A stretch of DNA of 64,000 nt, taken from contig NZ_CP112866.1 of assembly GCF_026410085.1 (NCBI RefSeq), positions 806,001-870,000 on the forward strand, written 5' to 3'. Of this stretch, positions 31,564 through 40,847 are shown piece after piece. A model generated the notes under the pieces. That model saw nothing but the letters and a program-made list of their open reading frames with translations, ran no database searches and was not told where the DNA came from. This DNA is from Pseudomonas quebecensis (GTDB taxonomy: Bacteria > Pseudomonadota > Gammaproteobacteria > Pseudomonadales > Pseudomonadaceae). Positions within the stretch are counted from its first letter, which is position 1; each line of letters begins with the position of its first letter. The translations under genes were made by a program, and so were the position numbers.

Positions 31564-32802
31564 TTACGCGGCGACCGGTACCCGGCTGGTATGCCAGATC
31601 AGCACCTTGGCCACCCGGTTATCCTCGGTCTCGAGGATTTCCAGACGATAGCGGCCGATTTTCAGGCATACCGCGCAGTCAGGAATGGTTTCCAGCGCCT
31701 CGGTCACCAGACCGTTGAGGGTCTTGGGGCCGTCGCTGGGCAAGTGCCAGCTCAGGCTCTTGTTCAGTTCACGAATAGAAGCGGCGCCGTCGATGATATA
31801 GCGACCGTCCGGCTGGGCCTGGATGTGCGGGTTGTCCATGCCTTGCTCGCTTTCGAATTCGCCGACGATTTCTTCGAGAATATCTTCCAGCGTGACAATC
31901 CCCAGCACTTCACCGTATTCGTCCACCACCATGCCCAGGCGGCGCTGTTGCTTGTGGAAGTTCAGCAGCTGCAATTGCAGCGGCGTGCTTTCCGGCACGA
32001 AGTAGGGTTCGTGGCAGGCCGCGAGCAAGGCTTCCTTGGTCAGGCTGGCGTCGGGCAGCAGGTGCTGGATCTGGCGCGTGTTCAATACAGCCTGCACTTG
32101 GTTGATATCGCTGTGGAACACCGGCAGGCGCGTGCGCTTGGATGTACGCAGTTGTTCGATGATCTCTTCGACGGTGTCATCCAGGTTAATGCCGTCGACC
32201 TCGCTGCGCGGCACGAGGATGTCATTGACCGTGATGTTGTCCAGCGCGTGTATGCCGGGCATGCCGTGGGAGCGGCCTTCGTCCGCCTCAGGCGCGGGTT
32301 CGTCGTCGTGATCGGGCAACGGCTCATCGCTGTTTTTCACCGTGCCGGTCTTGCGCGCGAAAGGGCGCAGCAGCAGCAGGCTGATGCCATTGAGCAGCCA
32401 GGCCAACGGATAAACGATTTTCAGGGGCACGCCCAACAGCGTATTGCCAAAGCCGAGTACAGCCTGGGGATAGCGGGTGGCCAGGGCGCGGGGCAGGTAG
32501 TCGGCCAGCACCAGCAGGGTCGCGCAGGACACCAGCCAGCCCAGCCAGGGGCCGTTTTCCGCCCAGGCATGGATCGCCGGCAAGGTGCACAGGATCACCA
32601 CCACGCCACGGCTCAGCGTATTGCAGAGGATCAGACTGTTGCGCGGGAAATTCAGTCGGGCAGCGGCCTTGTCGCCCTGGCGCGTGCCGGGGCGCAGCGC
32701 CAGCAAGTGCTGCTGGGCGGCTTCAATGGCGGTAAACAGCCCGGCCCATAACACCAGCAGGGCGATTACCGCGAGCATCGGCCCCAGGGGCAAATTGTCC
32801 AT
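31564..32802 (-). CDS. CNNM/CorB-type membrane protein with CBS pair and CorC_HlyC domain
   Basis: 412 residues. N-terminal DUF21 membrane part (about residues 1-150, four hydrophobic segments), then a CBS pair (VNDILVPRSEVDGINLDD; MVVDEYGEVLGIVTLEDILEEIVGE) and a C-terminal CorC_HlyC domain (about 330-405). This is the YfjD/CorB layout. The family takes part in magnesium or cobalt efflux; older labels call it hemolysin. It begins 12 bp after the end of the CcsA-like gene, so the two probably form an operon, in the same arrangement as E. coli ypjD-yfjD beside ffh. Confidence 0.92.
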   Translation of the reverse strand: MDNLPLGPMLAVIALLVLWAGLFTAIEAAQQHLLALRPGTRQGDKAAARLNFPRNSLILCNTLSRGVVVILCTLPAIHAWAENGPWLGWLVSCATLLVLADYLPRALATRYPQAVLGFGNTLLGVPLKIVYPLAWLLNGISLLLLRPFARKTGTVKNSDEPLPDHDDEPAPEADEGRSHGMPGIHALDNITVNDILVPRSEVDGINLDDTVEEIIEQLRTSKRTRLPVFHSDINQVQAVLNTRQIQHLLPDASLTKEALLAACHEPYFVPESTPLQLQLLNFHKQQRRLGMVVDEYGEVLGIVTLEDILEEIVGEFESEQGMDNPHIQAQPDGRYIIDGAASIRELNKSLSWHLPSDGPKTLNGLVTEALETIPDCAVCLKIGRYRLEILETEDNRVAKVLIWHTSRVPVAA

Positions 32803-32814
32803 GATCGCTGCCCG

Positions 32815-33627
32815 TCAGATATGCAGGATGTATTCGCGAACCAGCTTGCTGCCGAAATAGGCCAGCATCAGCAGGCAGAAGCCGGCCAGGGTCCAGCGGA
32901 TCGCCTTGTGTCCGCGCCAGCCGAGGCGGTTACGGCCCCACAGCAGTACGCTGAACACCACCCACGCCAAGCATGCCAGCAGGGTTTTGTGCACCAGATG
33001 CTGGGCGAACAGGTTCTCGACGAATACCCAGCCGGATATCAACGACAGCGACAGCAGGGTCCAGCCGGCCCACAGGAAGCCGAACAGCAGGCTCTCCATG
33101 GTCTGCAGCGGCGGGAAGTTCTTGATCAGGCCCAGCGGGTGTTTGTGCTTGAGCTGGTGGTCCTGCAGCAGCAGGAGCAGGGACTGGAATACCGCGATGG
33201 TAAACATGCCGTACGCGAGGATCGACAGCAGGATGTGGGCGAGCATGCCCGGCTCTTCGTCGATGACCTGCACGGTGCCGGTAGGGGCGAACTGTGCCAG
33301 CAGTACGGTGAGCATGCCCAGCGGGAATAACAGGACCAGCAGGTTTTCCACCGGGATGCGGGAGCAGGCGAGCAGCGTCAGGGCAATCACCGCGGCGGCG
33401 ATCAGGCTGGCGGCGCTGAAAAAATCCAGGGCCAGGCCGACCGGCGTCATCAGGTGGGTGAACAGGCTCGCGGCGTGTGCCAGCAGGGCGAGGACGCCCA
33501 GGCCGACCAGCAGGCGCTTGTTGGCCTTGGCGCATTGAGCCAGGCGAGTGCCCTGGTAGAGGGTCGCAGCGGCGTACAGCAGGGCGGCGGCGAGACTGGG
33601 TAGCAAACTGGGTGGCAAAGGGAGCAT
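32815..33627 (-). CDS. CcsA/YpjD-like inner membrane protein
   Basis: 270 residues from the ATG at 33627 (AGGA just upstream); the in-frame upstream start at 33672 adds 15 less plausible residues. About eight membrane helices, with the cytochrome-c-assembly-like core (HILLSILAYGMFTIAVFQSLLLLLQ; LLFGFLWAGWTLLSLSLISGWVF). E. coli YpjD belongs to the same family and lies next to ffh as here. No heme role has been shown for this branch. It is divergent from ffh across 233 bp, where a TATAAT at 33732-33737 may serve ffh. Confidence 0.9.
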   Translation of the reverse strand: MLPLPPSLLPSLAAALLYAAATLYQGTRLAQCAKANKRLLVGLGVLALLAHAASLFTHLMTPVGLALDFFSAASLIAAAVIALTLLACSRIPVENLLVLLFPLGMLTVLLAQFAPTGTVQVIDEEPGMLAHILLSILAYGMFTIAVFQSLLLLLQDHQLKHKHPLGLIKNFPPLQTMESLLFGFLWAGWTLLSLSLISGWVFVENLFAQHLVHKTLLACLAWVVFSVLLWGRNRLGWRGHKAIRWTLAGFCLLMLAYFGSKLVREYILHI

Positions 33628-33860
33628 AAATCCTGATAGGCAAGCCCGAAAGGCGCTGAGTTTGGCACACACCTGCGCTCCACGAAAGACTCCCGGGCCA
33701 GACAGCGGGTGTGCATGGACGCAGTCTTCGCTATAATCCGCGACCTGCCCACGCCGCAGGCTCGCCGAGCGCTGTTTTTAACAGCGATTTACCACAGCCT
33801 GGGCCGCCATTACCTCGGTCTACAACGCACTTCGTTGAATAGGGCCTGAAAGGATCGCGC

Positions 33861-35237
33861 ATGTTTGAAAACTTGACTGACCGTCTCTCGCAGACGCTGC
33901 GCCACGTTACCGGCAAGGCCAAGCTGACCGAGGACAATATTAAAGACACCCTGCGCGAAGTGCGCATGGCGCTGCTGGAAGCCGACGTTGCTTTGCCTGT
34001 GGTCAAGGACTTCGTCAACTCGGTCAAGGAGCGAGCGGTCGGCACTGAAGTGTCCCGCAGCCTGACGCCGGGCCAGGCATTCGTGAAGATCGTCCAGGCC
34101 GAACTCGAAAGCCTGATGGGCGCGGCAAACGAAGACCTGAACCTCAGCGCCGTGCCACCGGCCGTCGTGCTGATGGCCGGTCTGCAGGGTGCGGGCAAGA
34201 CCACCACCGCCGGCAAGCTGGCGCGCTTCCTCAAAGAGCGCAAGAAGAAATCGGTAATGGTCGTGTCGGCCGACGTCTACCGTCCGGCGGCCATCAAGCA
34301 GTTGGAAATGCTTGCCGGCGAAGTGGGGGTGACCTTTTTTCCGTCGGACCTGAGCCAGAAGCCGGTCGACATCGCCAACGCGGCTATTAAAGAAGCACGC
34401 CTGAAATTCATCGACGTGGTCATCGTCGATACCGCCGGTCGCCTGCACATCGATGAAGAGATGATGGGCGAGATCAAGGCGCTGCATGCCGCGATCAATC
34501 CGGTTGAGACCCTGTTCGTGGTCGATGCCATGACCGGCCAGGATGCGGCCAACACCGCCAAGGCCTTCGGCGACGCGCTGCCGCTGACCGGTGTGATCCT
34601 GACCAAGGTCGACGGTGACGCCCGTGGCGGTGCCGCGCTGTCCGTGCGCGCCATCACCGGCAAGCCGATCAAGTTCATCGGTATGGGCGAAAAGAGCGAA
34701 GCGCTCGAACCGTTCCACCCTGAGCGTATCGCCTCGCGCATCCTCGGCATGGGCGACGTACTCAGCTTGATCGAGCAGGCCGAAGCCACTCTCGACAAGG
34801 ACAAGGCCGACAAGCTCGCCAAGAAGCTGAAGAAGGGCAAGGGCTTCGATCTCGAAGACTTCCGCGACCAGCTGCAGCAAATGAAGAACATGGGCGGCCT
34901 CGGCGGCCTGATGGACAAGCTGCCGAACATCGGCGGTGTGAACCTGGCCCAAATGGGCAACGCCCAGGGCGCGGCCGAAAAGCAATTCAAGCAGATGGAA
35001 GCCATCATCAATTCCATGACCCCGGCCGAGCGCCGTGACCCTGAGCTGATCAGCGGTTCGCGCAAACGTCGGATCGCCATGGGTTCCGGCACCCAGGTGC
35101 AGGACATCGGCCGCTTGATCAAGCAACACAAGCAGATGCAGAAAATGATGAAGAAATTCTCCGCCAAGGGTGGAATGGCCAAGATGATGCGCGGCATGGG
35201 CGGTATGTTGCCCGGCGGCGGCATGCCCAAGATGTAA
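33861..35237 (+). CDS. ffh: Signal recognition particle protein Ffh (SRP54)
   Basis: 458 residues. N domain (residues about 1-85), G domain with P-loop GLQGAGKTTTAGKLA, VVSADVYRPAAIKQL, DTAGRLHID and TKVDGDARGGAAL, then a methionine-rich M domain (about 300-450) ending KMMRGMGGMLPGGGMPKM that binds 4.5S RNA and signal peptides. It targets ribosomes making inner membrane proteins to FtsY. A GAAAGGAT sits before the ATG. Confidence 0.98.
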   Translation: MFENLTDRLSQTLRHVTGKAKLTEDNIKDTLREVRMALLEADVALPVVKDFVNSVKERAVGTEVSRSLTPGQAFVKIVQAELESLMGAANEDLNLSAVPPAVVLMAGLQGAGKTTTAGKLARFLKERKKKSVMVVSADVYRPAAIKQLEMLAGEVGVTFFPSDLSQKPVDIANAAIKEARLKFIDVVIVDTAGRLHIDEEMMGEIKALHAAINPVETLFVVDAMTGQDAANTAKAFGDALPLTGVILTKVDGDARGGAALSVRAITGKPIKFIGMGEKSEALEPFHPERIASRILGMGDVLSLIEQAEATLDKDKADKLAKKLKKGKGFDLEDFRDQLQQMKNMGGLGGLMDKLPNIGGVNLAQMGNAQGAAEKQFKQMEAIINSMTPAERRDPELISGSRKRRIAMGSGTQVQDIGRLIKQHKQMQKMMKKFSAKGGMAKMMRGMGGMLPGGGMPKM

Positions 35238-35387
35238 AGAATTCGAGCAAGGGCTTGCTCTTGCTCCGACCCACAGGGATGTGGGATCTCCAGCAAACCC
35301 GCCGTTGGCGGGCGCTGACCTGCCGTTTTAAGCGACGGCTCTCCAGCAGATCTGAGTGTCACGGCCATAGGCGCCGGAAAAAGACAT

Positions 35388-35415
35388 TTGCAAAAGTCGG
35401 GATATTCCTTAGAAT
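35388..35415 (+). promoter_or_regulatory. Promoter of the rpsP-rimM-trmD-rplS operon
   Basis: -35 TTGCAA (35388-35393), 16-base spacer, -10 TAGAAT (35410-35415), 72 bp before the rpsP start. The 250-bp gap after ffh also holds a short hairpin GAGCAAG/CTTGCTC near 35243, perhaps the end of the ffh transcript. Confidence 0.65.
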
Positions 35416-35487
35416 ATGCGGCCTTTCGGGCACCTATGCCCGCTGTGCATTTAGATTTGCAGCACCGACTACAGGAACGATGTTCAC

Positions 35488-35739
35488 ATGCTAACAATCC
35501 GTCTTGCCCTTGGCGGCTCCAAAAAGCGCCCGTTTTACCACTTGACCGTAACTGACAGCCGCAACCCACGTGACGGCTCTCACAAGGAACAAGTTGGCTT
35601 CTTCAACCCGATCGCTCGTGGTCAAGAAGTCCGCCTGTCCGTGAACCAAGAGCGCGTAGCCTACTGGCTGAGCGTTGGTGCACAGCCTTCTGAGCGTGTT
35701 GCCAAGTTGTTGAAGGACTCGGCTAAGGCCGCAGCCTGA
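35488..35739 (+). CDS. rpsP: 30S ribosomal protein bS16
   Basis: 83 residues, typical length. [30 protein letters not shown] is diagnostic. AGGAACG stands before the ATG. First gene of the conserved rpsP-rimM-trmD-rplS operon, 5 bp before rimM. Confidence 0.98.
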   Translation: MLTIRLALGGSKKRPFYHLTVTDSRNPRDGSHKEQVGFFNPIARGQEVRLSVNQERVAYWLSVGAQPSERVAKLLKDSAKAAA

Positions 35740-35744
35740 GCAAT

Positions 35745-36281
35745 ATGAACGCGACGCCAGCGGTTGCTGATGATTTGATCGTTATCGGCAAGATCTACTC
35801 TGTTCATGGCGTTCGCGGCGAAGTGAAGGTGTATTCCTTTACTGATCCGACTGAAAACCTGTTGCAGTACAAAACCTGGACGCTCAAGCGCGAAGGCAGC
35901 GTGAAACAGGTCGAGCTGGTCAGTGGACGCGGGAGCGATAAGTTCCTGGTCGCAAAGCTCAAGGGTCTTGATGATCGTGAAGAAGCTCGTCTTCTGGCCG
36001 GTTATGAGATCTGCGTGCCGCGCAACCTGTTCCCTGAATTGACCGACGGCGAGTACTACTGGTACCAGCTGGAAGGTCTGAAGGTTATTGATCAACTGGG
36101 GCAACTGCTCGGGAAAATCGATCATCTTCTGGAAACCGGCGCCAATGATGTAATGGTGGTCAAGCCTTGCGCTGGCAGCCTGGATGATCGCGAACGCCTG
36201 TTGCCCTATACCGAGCAATGCGTGTTGGCCGTCGACCTGGCAGCGGGCGAGATGAAGGTGGAATGGGACGCGGACTTCTAA
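35745..36281 (+). CDS. rimM: 16S rRNA processing protein RimM
   Basis: 178 residues. N-terminal RimM domain ([23 protein letters not shown]) and a C-terminal PRC barrel ([24 protein letters not shown]). It binds uS19 and helps 30S head maturation. Five bases separate it from rpsP. Its stop precedes trmD by two bases. Confidence 0.97.
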   Translation: MNATPAVADDLIVIGKIYSVHGVRGEVKVYSFTDPTENLLQYKTWTLKREGSVKQVELVSGRGSDKFLVAKLKGLDDREEARLLAGYEICVPRNLFPELTDGEYYWYQLEGLKVIDQLGQLLGKIDHLLETGANDVMVVKPCAGSLDDRERLLPYTEQCVLAVDLAAGEMKVEWDADF

Positions 36282-36283
36282 GC

Positions 36284-37036
36284 GTGGCTAATTTGCGCAT
36301 TGAAGTGATCAGTTTGTTTCCCGAGATGTTTTCTGCCATCAGCGAGTACGGCATCACCAGTCGGGCGGTGAAACAGGGGCTGCTGCAGCTCACCTGTTGG
36401 AACCCGCGAGACTACACGACGGATCGACATCACACTGTGGACGATCGCCCATTTGGCGGTGGCCCGGGCATGGTGATGAAGATCAAGCCCCTGGAAGATG
36501 CGTTGGTTCAGGCCAAGGCAGCCGCCGGGGAGAAGGCGAAGGTGATTTACCTGTCCCCTCAAGGCCGTCAGCTGAAACAGGCGGCGGTACGCGAACTGGC
36601 GAATGAGGACGCACTGATCCTGATTGCCGGTCGCTATGAAGGCATTGACGAGCGTTTTATTGAAGCTCATGTCGATGAAGAGTGGTCGATTGGGGACTAT
36701 GTCCTGTCTGGCGGCGAGCTGCCGGCGATGGTCCTGATAGATGCGGTTACACGACTGCTGCCTGGAGCTTTAGGGCATGCGGACTCTGCGGAGGAAGATT
36801 CCTTCACGGATGGTTTGCTGGATTGCCCGCACTACACCCGTCCGGAGGTGTATGCGGATCAGCGTGTTCCCGACGTATTGCTAAGTGGCAATCACGCACA
36901 CATCCGGCGTTGGCGTTTACAGCAGTCCCTTGGTCGGACCTATGAACGACGCGCCGATCTTCTGGAAAGCCGCTCGCTTTCTGGAGAAGAGAAGAAGCTG
37001 CTCGAGGAATACATCCTCGCGCGGGACGATAGTTAA
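36284..37036 (+). CDS. trmD: tRNA (guanine37-N1)-methyltransferase
   Basis: 250 residues from the GTG at 36284 ([16 protein letters not shown]), which gives the usual TrmD length. An in-frame ATG at 36263 inside rimM has a better Shine-Dalgarno (AAGGTGG) and remains possible. Trefoil-knot SPOUT domain: [45 protein letters not shown] and [11 protein letters not shown]. It methylates G37 of tRNAs reading CNN codons, which prevents frameshifts. Confidence 0.97.
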   Translation: MANLRIEVISLFPEMFSAISEYGITSRAVKQGLLQLTCWNPRDYTTDRHHTVDDRPFGGGPGMVMKIKPLEDALVQAKAAAGEKAKVIYLSPQGRQLKQAAVRELANEDALILIAGRYEGIDERFIEAHVDEEWSIGDYVLSGGELPAMVLIDAVTRLLPGALGHADSAEEDSFTDGLLDCPHYTRPEVYADQRVPDVLLSGNHAHIRRWRLQQSLGRTYERRADLLESRSLSGEEKKLLEEYILARDDS

Positions 37037-37081
37037 CAACGTATCGATGGTAGGTCCAATGACTTACCTTAGGAGCACAGC

Positions 37082-37432
37082 ATGACTAACAAAATCATCC
37101 TTGCACTCGAAGCAGAGCAGATGACCAAAGAGATCCCTACCTTTGCCCCGGGCGACACCATTGTCGTTCAGGTGAAAGTGAAGGAAGGCGACCGTTCGCG
37201 TCTGCAAGCGTTCGAAGGCGTGGTAATCGCCAAGCGTAACCGTGGTGTGAACAGTGCTTTCACTGTTCGTAAAATCTCCAACGGTGTTGGCGTAGAGCGT
37301 ACTTTCCAGACCTACAGCCCGCAGATCGACAGCATGGCCGTTAAGCGTCGCGGTGACGTACGTAAAGCCAAGCTGTACTACCTGCGTGACCTGTCCGGTA
37401 AAGCAGCTCGCATCAAGGAAAAACTGGCTTAA
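37082..37432 (+). CDS. rplS: 50S ribosomal protein bL19
   Basis: 116 residues. [29 protein letters not shown] is split here as [12 protein letters not shown] and [16 protein letters not shown], both diagnostic, with the basic C-terminus [22 protein letters not shown] precedes the ATG. Last gene of the operon; a terminator follows. Confidence 0.98.
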
Positions 37433-37450
37433 GCCCAGCTTCCGATGCAG

Positions 37451-37478
37451 AAAAAAGCAGCCTACGGGCTGCTTTTTT
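37451..37478 (+). terminator. Terminator after rplS
   Basis: AAAGCAGCC-TACG-GGCTGCTTT stem with T-run; the leading A-run would let it work in both directions. Confidence 0.92.
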
Positions 37479-37541
37479 GTGCCCGCGATTTAAGGTCCGC
37501 GCTAGGATCTACCCTTCCGCTATTTACCTGTTCGAGCTCCC

Positions 37542-38438
37542 ATGCCTGCCATTGACCACCCTTTGATCGACCGCTTCCTCGACGCCCTTTGGCTGGAGAA
37601 AGGCTTGTCGGATAACACGCGCCAGGCCTATCGCAGCGACCTGGCCCTGTTCAACGGCTGGTTGCAGGATAAAAACCTCGAACTGATTAATGCGGGTCGT
37701 GAGCTGATCCTCGATCATCTGGCCTGGCGCCTGGAGCAAAACTACAAACCCCGTTCCACTGCCCGATTCCTCTCGGGTGTGCGTGGCTTTTATCGCTATC
37801 TGCTACGCGAAAAACTCATCAGCCTCGACCCGACGCTGCAAATCGAGATGCCACAGTTGGGCCGGCCGCTGCCTAAATCCCTGTCGGAAGCCGACGTCGA
37901 CGCTTTGCTCAATGCCCCCGACCTCAGCGAAGCCATCGGCCAGCGCGATCGCGCCATGCTGGAAGTGCTGTACGCCTGCGGCCTGCGGGTGACCGAACTG
38001 ATCAGCCTGACCCTGGAGCAGGTCAACCTGCGCCAGGGCGTACTGCGGGTAATGGGCAAGGGCAGCAAGGAGCGGCTGGTGCCGATGGGCGAGGAGGCGA
38101 TTGTGTGGGTTGAGCGCTATATGCGCGATGGTCGCAGCGAATTGCTCGGTGGGCGCCCCAGCGATGTGCTGTTCCCCAGCCAGCGCGGCGAGCAGATGAC
38201 GCGCCAGACCTTCTGGCATCGCATCAAGCATCAGGCCAAGGTCGCCGGGATCGGCAAGACCCTGTCGCCGCACACGTTGCGTCATGCTTTCGCCACCCAT
38301 TTGCTCAATCATGGCGCGGATTTGCGCGTGGTGCAGATGCTGCTCGGACACAGCGACTTATCCACAACCCAGATCTATACCCATGTGGCGCGCGCACGGT
38401 TGCAGGATCTGCACGCCAAGCACCATCCGCGTGGGTGA
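37542..38438 (+). CDS. xerD: Site-specific tyrosine recombinase XerD
   Basis: 298 residues. N-terminal SAM-like core-binding domain (LIDRFLDALWLEKGLSDNT) and catalytic domain with the Arg in YACGLRVTELISL, Lys in GKGSKERLVP, HTLRHAFATHLLNHG, LLGHSDLSTTQIYTHV (His and nucleophile Tyr). It acts with XerC at dif to resolve chromosome dimers. Length and sequence favour the XerD branch, and the position next to dsbC and hom fits xerD. It is not part of a mobile element. Confidence 0.95.
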   Translation: MPAIDHPLIDRFLDALWLEKGLSDNTRQAYRSDLALFNGWLQDKNLELINAGRELILDHLAWRLEQNYKPRSTARFLSGVRGFYRYLLREKLISLDPTLQIEMPQLGRPLPKSLSEADVDALLNAPDLSEAIGQRDRAMLEVLYACGLRVTELISLTLEQVNLRQGVLRVMGKGSKERLVPMGEEAIVWVERYMRDGRSELLGGRPSDVLFPSQRGEQMTRQTFWHRIKHQAKVAGIGKTLSPHTLRHAFATHLLNHGADLRVVQMLLGHSDLSTTQIYTHVARARLQDLHAKHHPRG

Positions 38439-38578
38439 AAACCGCCAATTTGTCCCGCCACGCGCTGCCCTGCGGCCCAACTGTGGTAGGCTTTGCCGGT
38501 TAGCAAAGGGGACGGCACAGGCCCGTGTTTCCAGACCGGCGCTCCTTCCCGTCCCTGCGTCTGCCTTCAGGAGTTTCC

Positions 38579-39310
38579 ATGCGCTTGACCCAGATTATTG
38601 CCGCCGCAGCGATTGCGTTGGTTTCCACCTTTGTCGTCGCGGATGACGCGGCCGAACAGACCATTCGCAAGAGCCTGGCCAACCTGCAGCTCGACACCCC
38701 GATCGAAAGCATCAGCGCCAGCCCCATGGCCGGCCTGTATGAGGTCAAGCTCAAGGGCAGCCGCGTGCTGTATGCCAGTGCCGACGGTCAGTACATCGTC
38801 CAGGGCTACCTGTTCCAGCTCAAGGACGGCAAGCCGGTCAATCTGACCGAGAAGGCCGAGCGCCTGGGTGTGTCCAAGCTGATCAATGGCATTCCTGTGG
38901 CTGAAACCGTGGTGTACCCGGCGGTTGGCGAAACCAAGACCCACATCACCGTGTTCACCGACACCACCTGCCCGTATTGCCACAAGCTGCACGCCGAAGT
39001 GCCTGCGCTGAACAAGCTGGGCGTGGAAGTGCGCTATGTAGCGTTCCCGCGCCAGGGCCTGGGTTCTCCGGGTGACGAGCAGTTGCAGGCTGTATGGTGT
39101 TCGGCCGACAAGAAGGCCGCCATGGACAAGATGGTCGACGGCAAGGAAATCAAGGCCGCTAAATGCGCCAATCCAGTTTCCAAACAGTTCGCCCTCGGCC
39201 AGTCCATCGGTGTGAACGGTACGCCGGCCATCGTATTGGCAGACGGCCAAGTGATTCCGGGCTACCAGCCGGCGCCACAAGTTGCCAAACTGGCGCTGAG
39301 TGCCAAATAA
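38579..39310 (+). CDS. dsbC: Thiol:disulfide interchange protein DsbC
   Basis: 243 residues from the ATG at 38579 (CAGGAG seven bases before). Signal peptide MRLTQIIAAAAIALVSTFVVA, N-terminal dimerisation domain, then a thioredoxin fold with the CPYC active site (Cys131/Cys134; TDTTCPYCHKLH) and a second structural pair in VWCSAD and AKCANP. A periplasmic disulfide isomerase kept reduced by DsbD. It precedes hom by 129 bp. Confidence 0.95.
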   Translation: MRLTQIIAAAAIALVSTFVVADDAAEQTIRKSLANLQLDTPIESISASPMAGLYEVKLKGSRVLYASADGQYIVQGYLFQLKDGKPVNLTEKAERLGVSKLINGIPVAETVVYPAVGETKTHITVFTDTTCPYCHKLHAEVPALNKLGVEVRYVAFPRQGLGSPGDEQLQAVWCSADKKAAMDKMVDGKEIKAAKCANPVSKQFALGQSIGVNGTPAIVLADGQVIPGYQPAPQVAKLALSAK

Positions 39311-39439
39311 ACCAGCATCGTCGAACCTTTGACGATCATGGCCCGCGGATAAGCCGGCGGGCCATTAATTGAAAGCCGCGGTTGTGCGGCTGTTTTCCAC
39401 GGCCGACCTAGCGTCGGCCGTTTCATGGGGAGTTCTTCA

Positions 39440-40744
39440 GTGAAACCGGTCAAAGTAGGCATCTGTGGGTTAGGGACCGTCGGTGGCGGTACCTTCAACG
39501 TTCTTCAGCGTAACGCTGAAGAAATTTCGCGCCGTGCAGGGCGTGGAATTGAAGTGGCACAAATTGCCACGCGTTCGCCAAAGCCTCAGTTCCAAACGAC
39601 CGGTATTGCGATTACCCACGATGTCTTCGCCGTGGCCACCAACCCCGAGATCGATATCGTCATCGAACTGGTGGGTGGCTACACCGTGGCCCGCGAACTG
39701 GTGCTCAAGGCCATCGAGAACGGCAAGCATGTGGTCACCGCCAACAAGGCGCTGATTGCCGTGCATGGCAACGAGATCTTTGCCAAAGCCCGCGAGAAGG
39801 GCGTGATCGTGGCGTTCGAAGCCGCGGTAGCCGGCGGTATCCCGGTGATCAAGGCGATCCGTGAAGGCCTGTCCGCCAACCGTATCAACTGGGTGGCCGG
39901 TATCATCAACGGCACCGGTAACTTTATCCTCACCGAAATGCGCGAGAAGGGCCGCACCTTCGAAGACGTGCTGGCCGAGGCCCAGGCTCTGGGCTACGCC
40001 GAAGCCGACCCGACGTTTGACGTGGAAGGCATCGACGCGGCGCACAAGCTGACCATCCTGGCGTCCATCGCCTTTGGTATCCCGCTGCAATTCGACAAGG
40101 CCTACACCGAAGGCATCACCAAGCTGACCACCGCCGACGTGAATTACGCCGAAGCCCTGGGCTATCGCATCAAGCACCTGGGCGTGGCTCGCAGCACGCC
40201 GGCGGGTATCGAGTTGCGTGTGCACCCGACGCTGATCCCGGCCGACCGTCTGATCGCCAACGTCAATGGCGTGATGAACGCTGTGATGGTCAACGGCGAC
40301 GCCGCCGGCTCGACCCTGTTCTACGGCGCCGGCGCCGGCATGGAGCCGACTGCGTCGTCGGTGATCGCCGACTTGGTGGACGTGGTGCGCGCCATGACCA
40401 GCGACCCGGAAAACCGCGTACCGCACCTGGCCTTCCAGCCGGACTCCCTCTCGGCCCATCCGATCCTGCCGATCGAAGCCTGCGAAAGTGCCTACTACCT
40501 GCGCATCCAGGCTCAGGATCACCCTGGCGTATTGGCTCAGGTGGCCAGCATTCTGTCGGAGCGCGGCATCAACATCGAATCGATCATGCAGAAGGAAGTC
40601 GAGGAGCAAAATGGCCAGGTGCCAATGATCCTGCTGACCCACCGTGTGCTGGAACAACACATCAACGATGCCATCCAGGCTCTTGAAGCTCTCCAGGGCG
40701 TAGTTGGGCCGGTAGTCCGGATTCGCGTCGAACATTTGAATTAA
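39440..40744 (+). CDS. hom: Homoserine dehydrogenase
   Basis: 434 residues from the GTG at 39440, which has GGGGAG seven bases upstream. The in-frame ATG at 39425 has no such site. NAD(P)-binding GICGLGTVGGGTF, IIELVGG-like IVIELVGGYTVARELV, catalytic region INGTGNFILTEM and EADPTFDVEGIDAAHKL, and a C-terminal ACT domain (YYLRIQAQDHPGVLAQ, GINIESI) for threonine feedback. It reduces aspartate semialdehyde to homoserine. Threonine synthase follows after 103 bp. Confidence 0.97.
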   Translation: MKPVKVGICGLGTVGGGTFNVLQRNAEEISRRAGRGIEVAQIATRSPKPQFQTTGIAITHDVFAVATNPEIDIVIELVGGYTVARELVLKAIENGKHVVTANKALIAVHGNEIFAKAREKGVIVAFEAAVAGGIPVIKAIREGLSANRINWVAGIINGTGNFILTEMREKGRTFEDVLAEAQALGYAEADPTFDVEGIDAAHKLTILASIAFGIPLQFDKAYTEGITKLTTADVNYAEALGYRIKHLGVARSTPAGIELRVHPTLIPADRLIANVNGVMNAVMVNGDAAGSTLFYGAGAGMEPTASSVIADLVDVVRAMTSDPENRVPHLAFQPDSLSAHPILPIEACESAYYLRIQAQDHPGVLAQVASILSERGINIESIMQKEVEEQNGQVPMILLTHRVLEQHINDAIQALEALQGVVGPVVRIRVEHLN

Positions 40745-40765
40745 TTCAGCTGCAAGCGCCAAGCT

Positions 40766-40809
40766 GCAAGCTTCAAGTAGAAGCAGATCTGCTCTAACTT
40801 GAAGCTTGT
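40766..40809. repeat. Inverted repeat between hom and thrC
   Basis: GCAAGCTTCAAGTAGAAGCA is mirrored by TGCTCTAACTTGAAGCTTG around AGATCT, forming a hairpin of about 20 bp; further GCTTGAAGC copies flank it. It lies in a 103-bp gap with no T-run, so it is more likely an intergenic repeat within the hom-thrC transcript than a terminator. Confidence 0.75.
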
Positions 40810-40847
40810 CACTTGAAGCTTGAAGCCCAAACCGAAGGTTTGCCCCT

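Noticed and set aside
31564..32802. Hemolysin
   Set aside because: The old HlyC label is misleading: DUF21, CBS pair and CorC_HlyC domain mark an ion-transport-related CNNM/CorB protein.
37542..38438. Integrase of a mobile element
   Set aside because: The sequence and housekeeping context match chromosomal XerD; no attachment repeats or cargo nearby.
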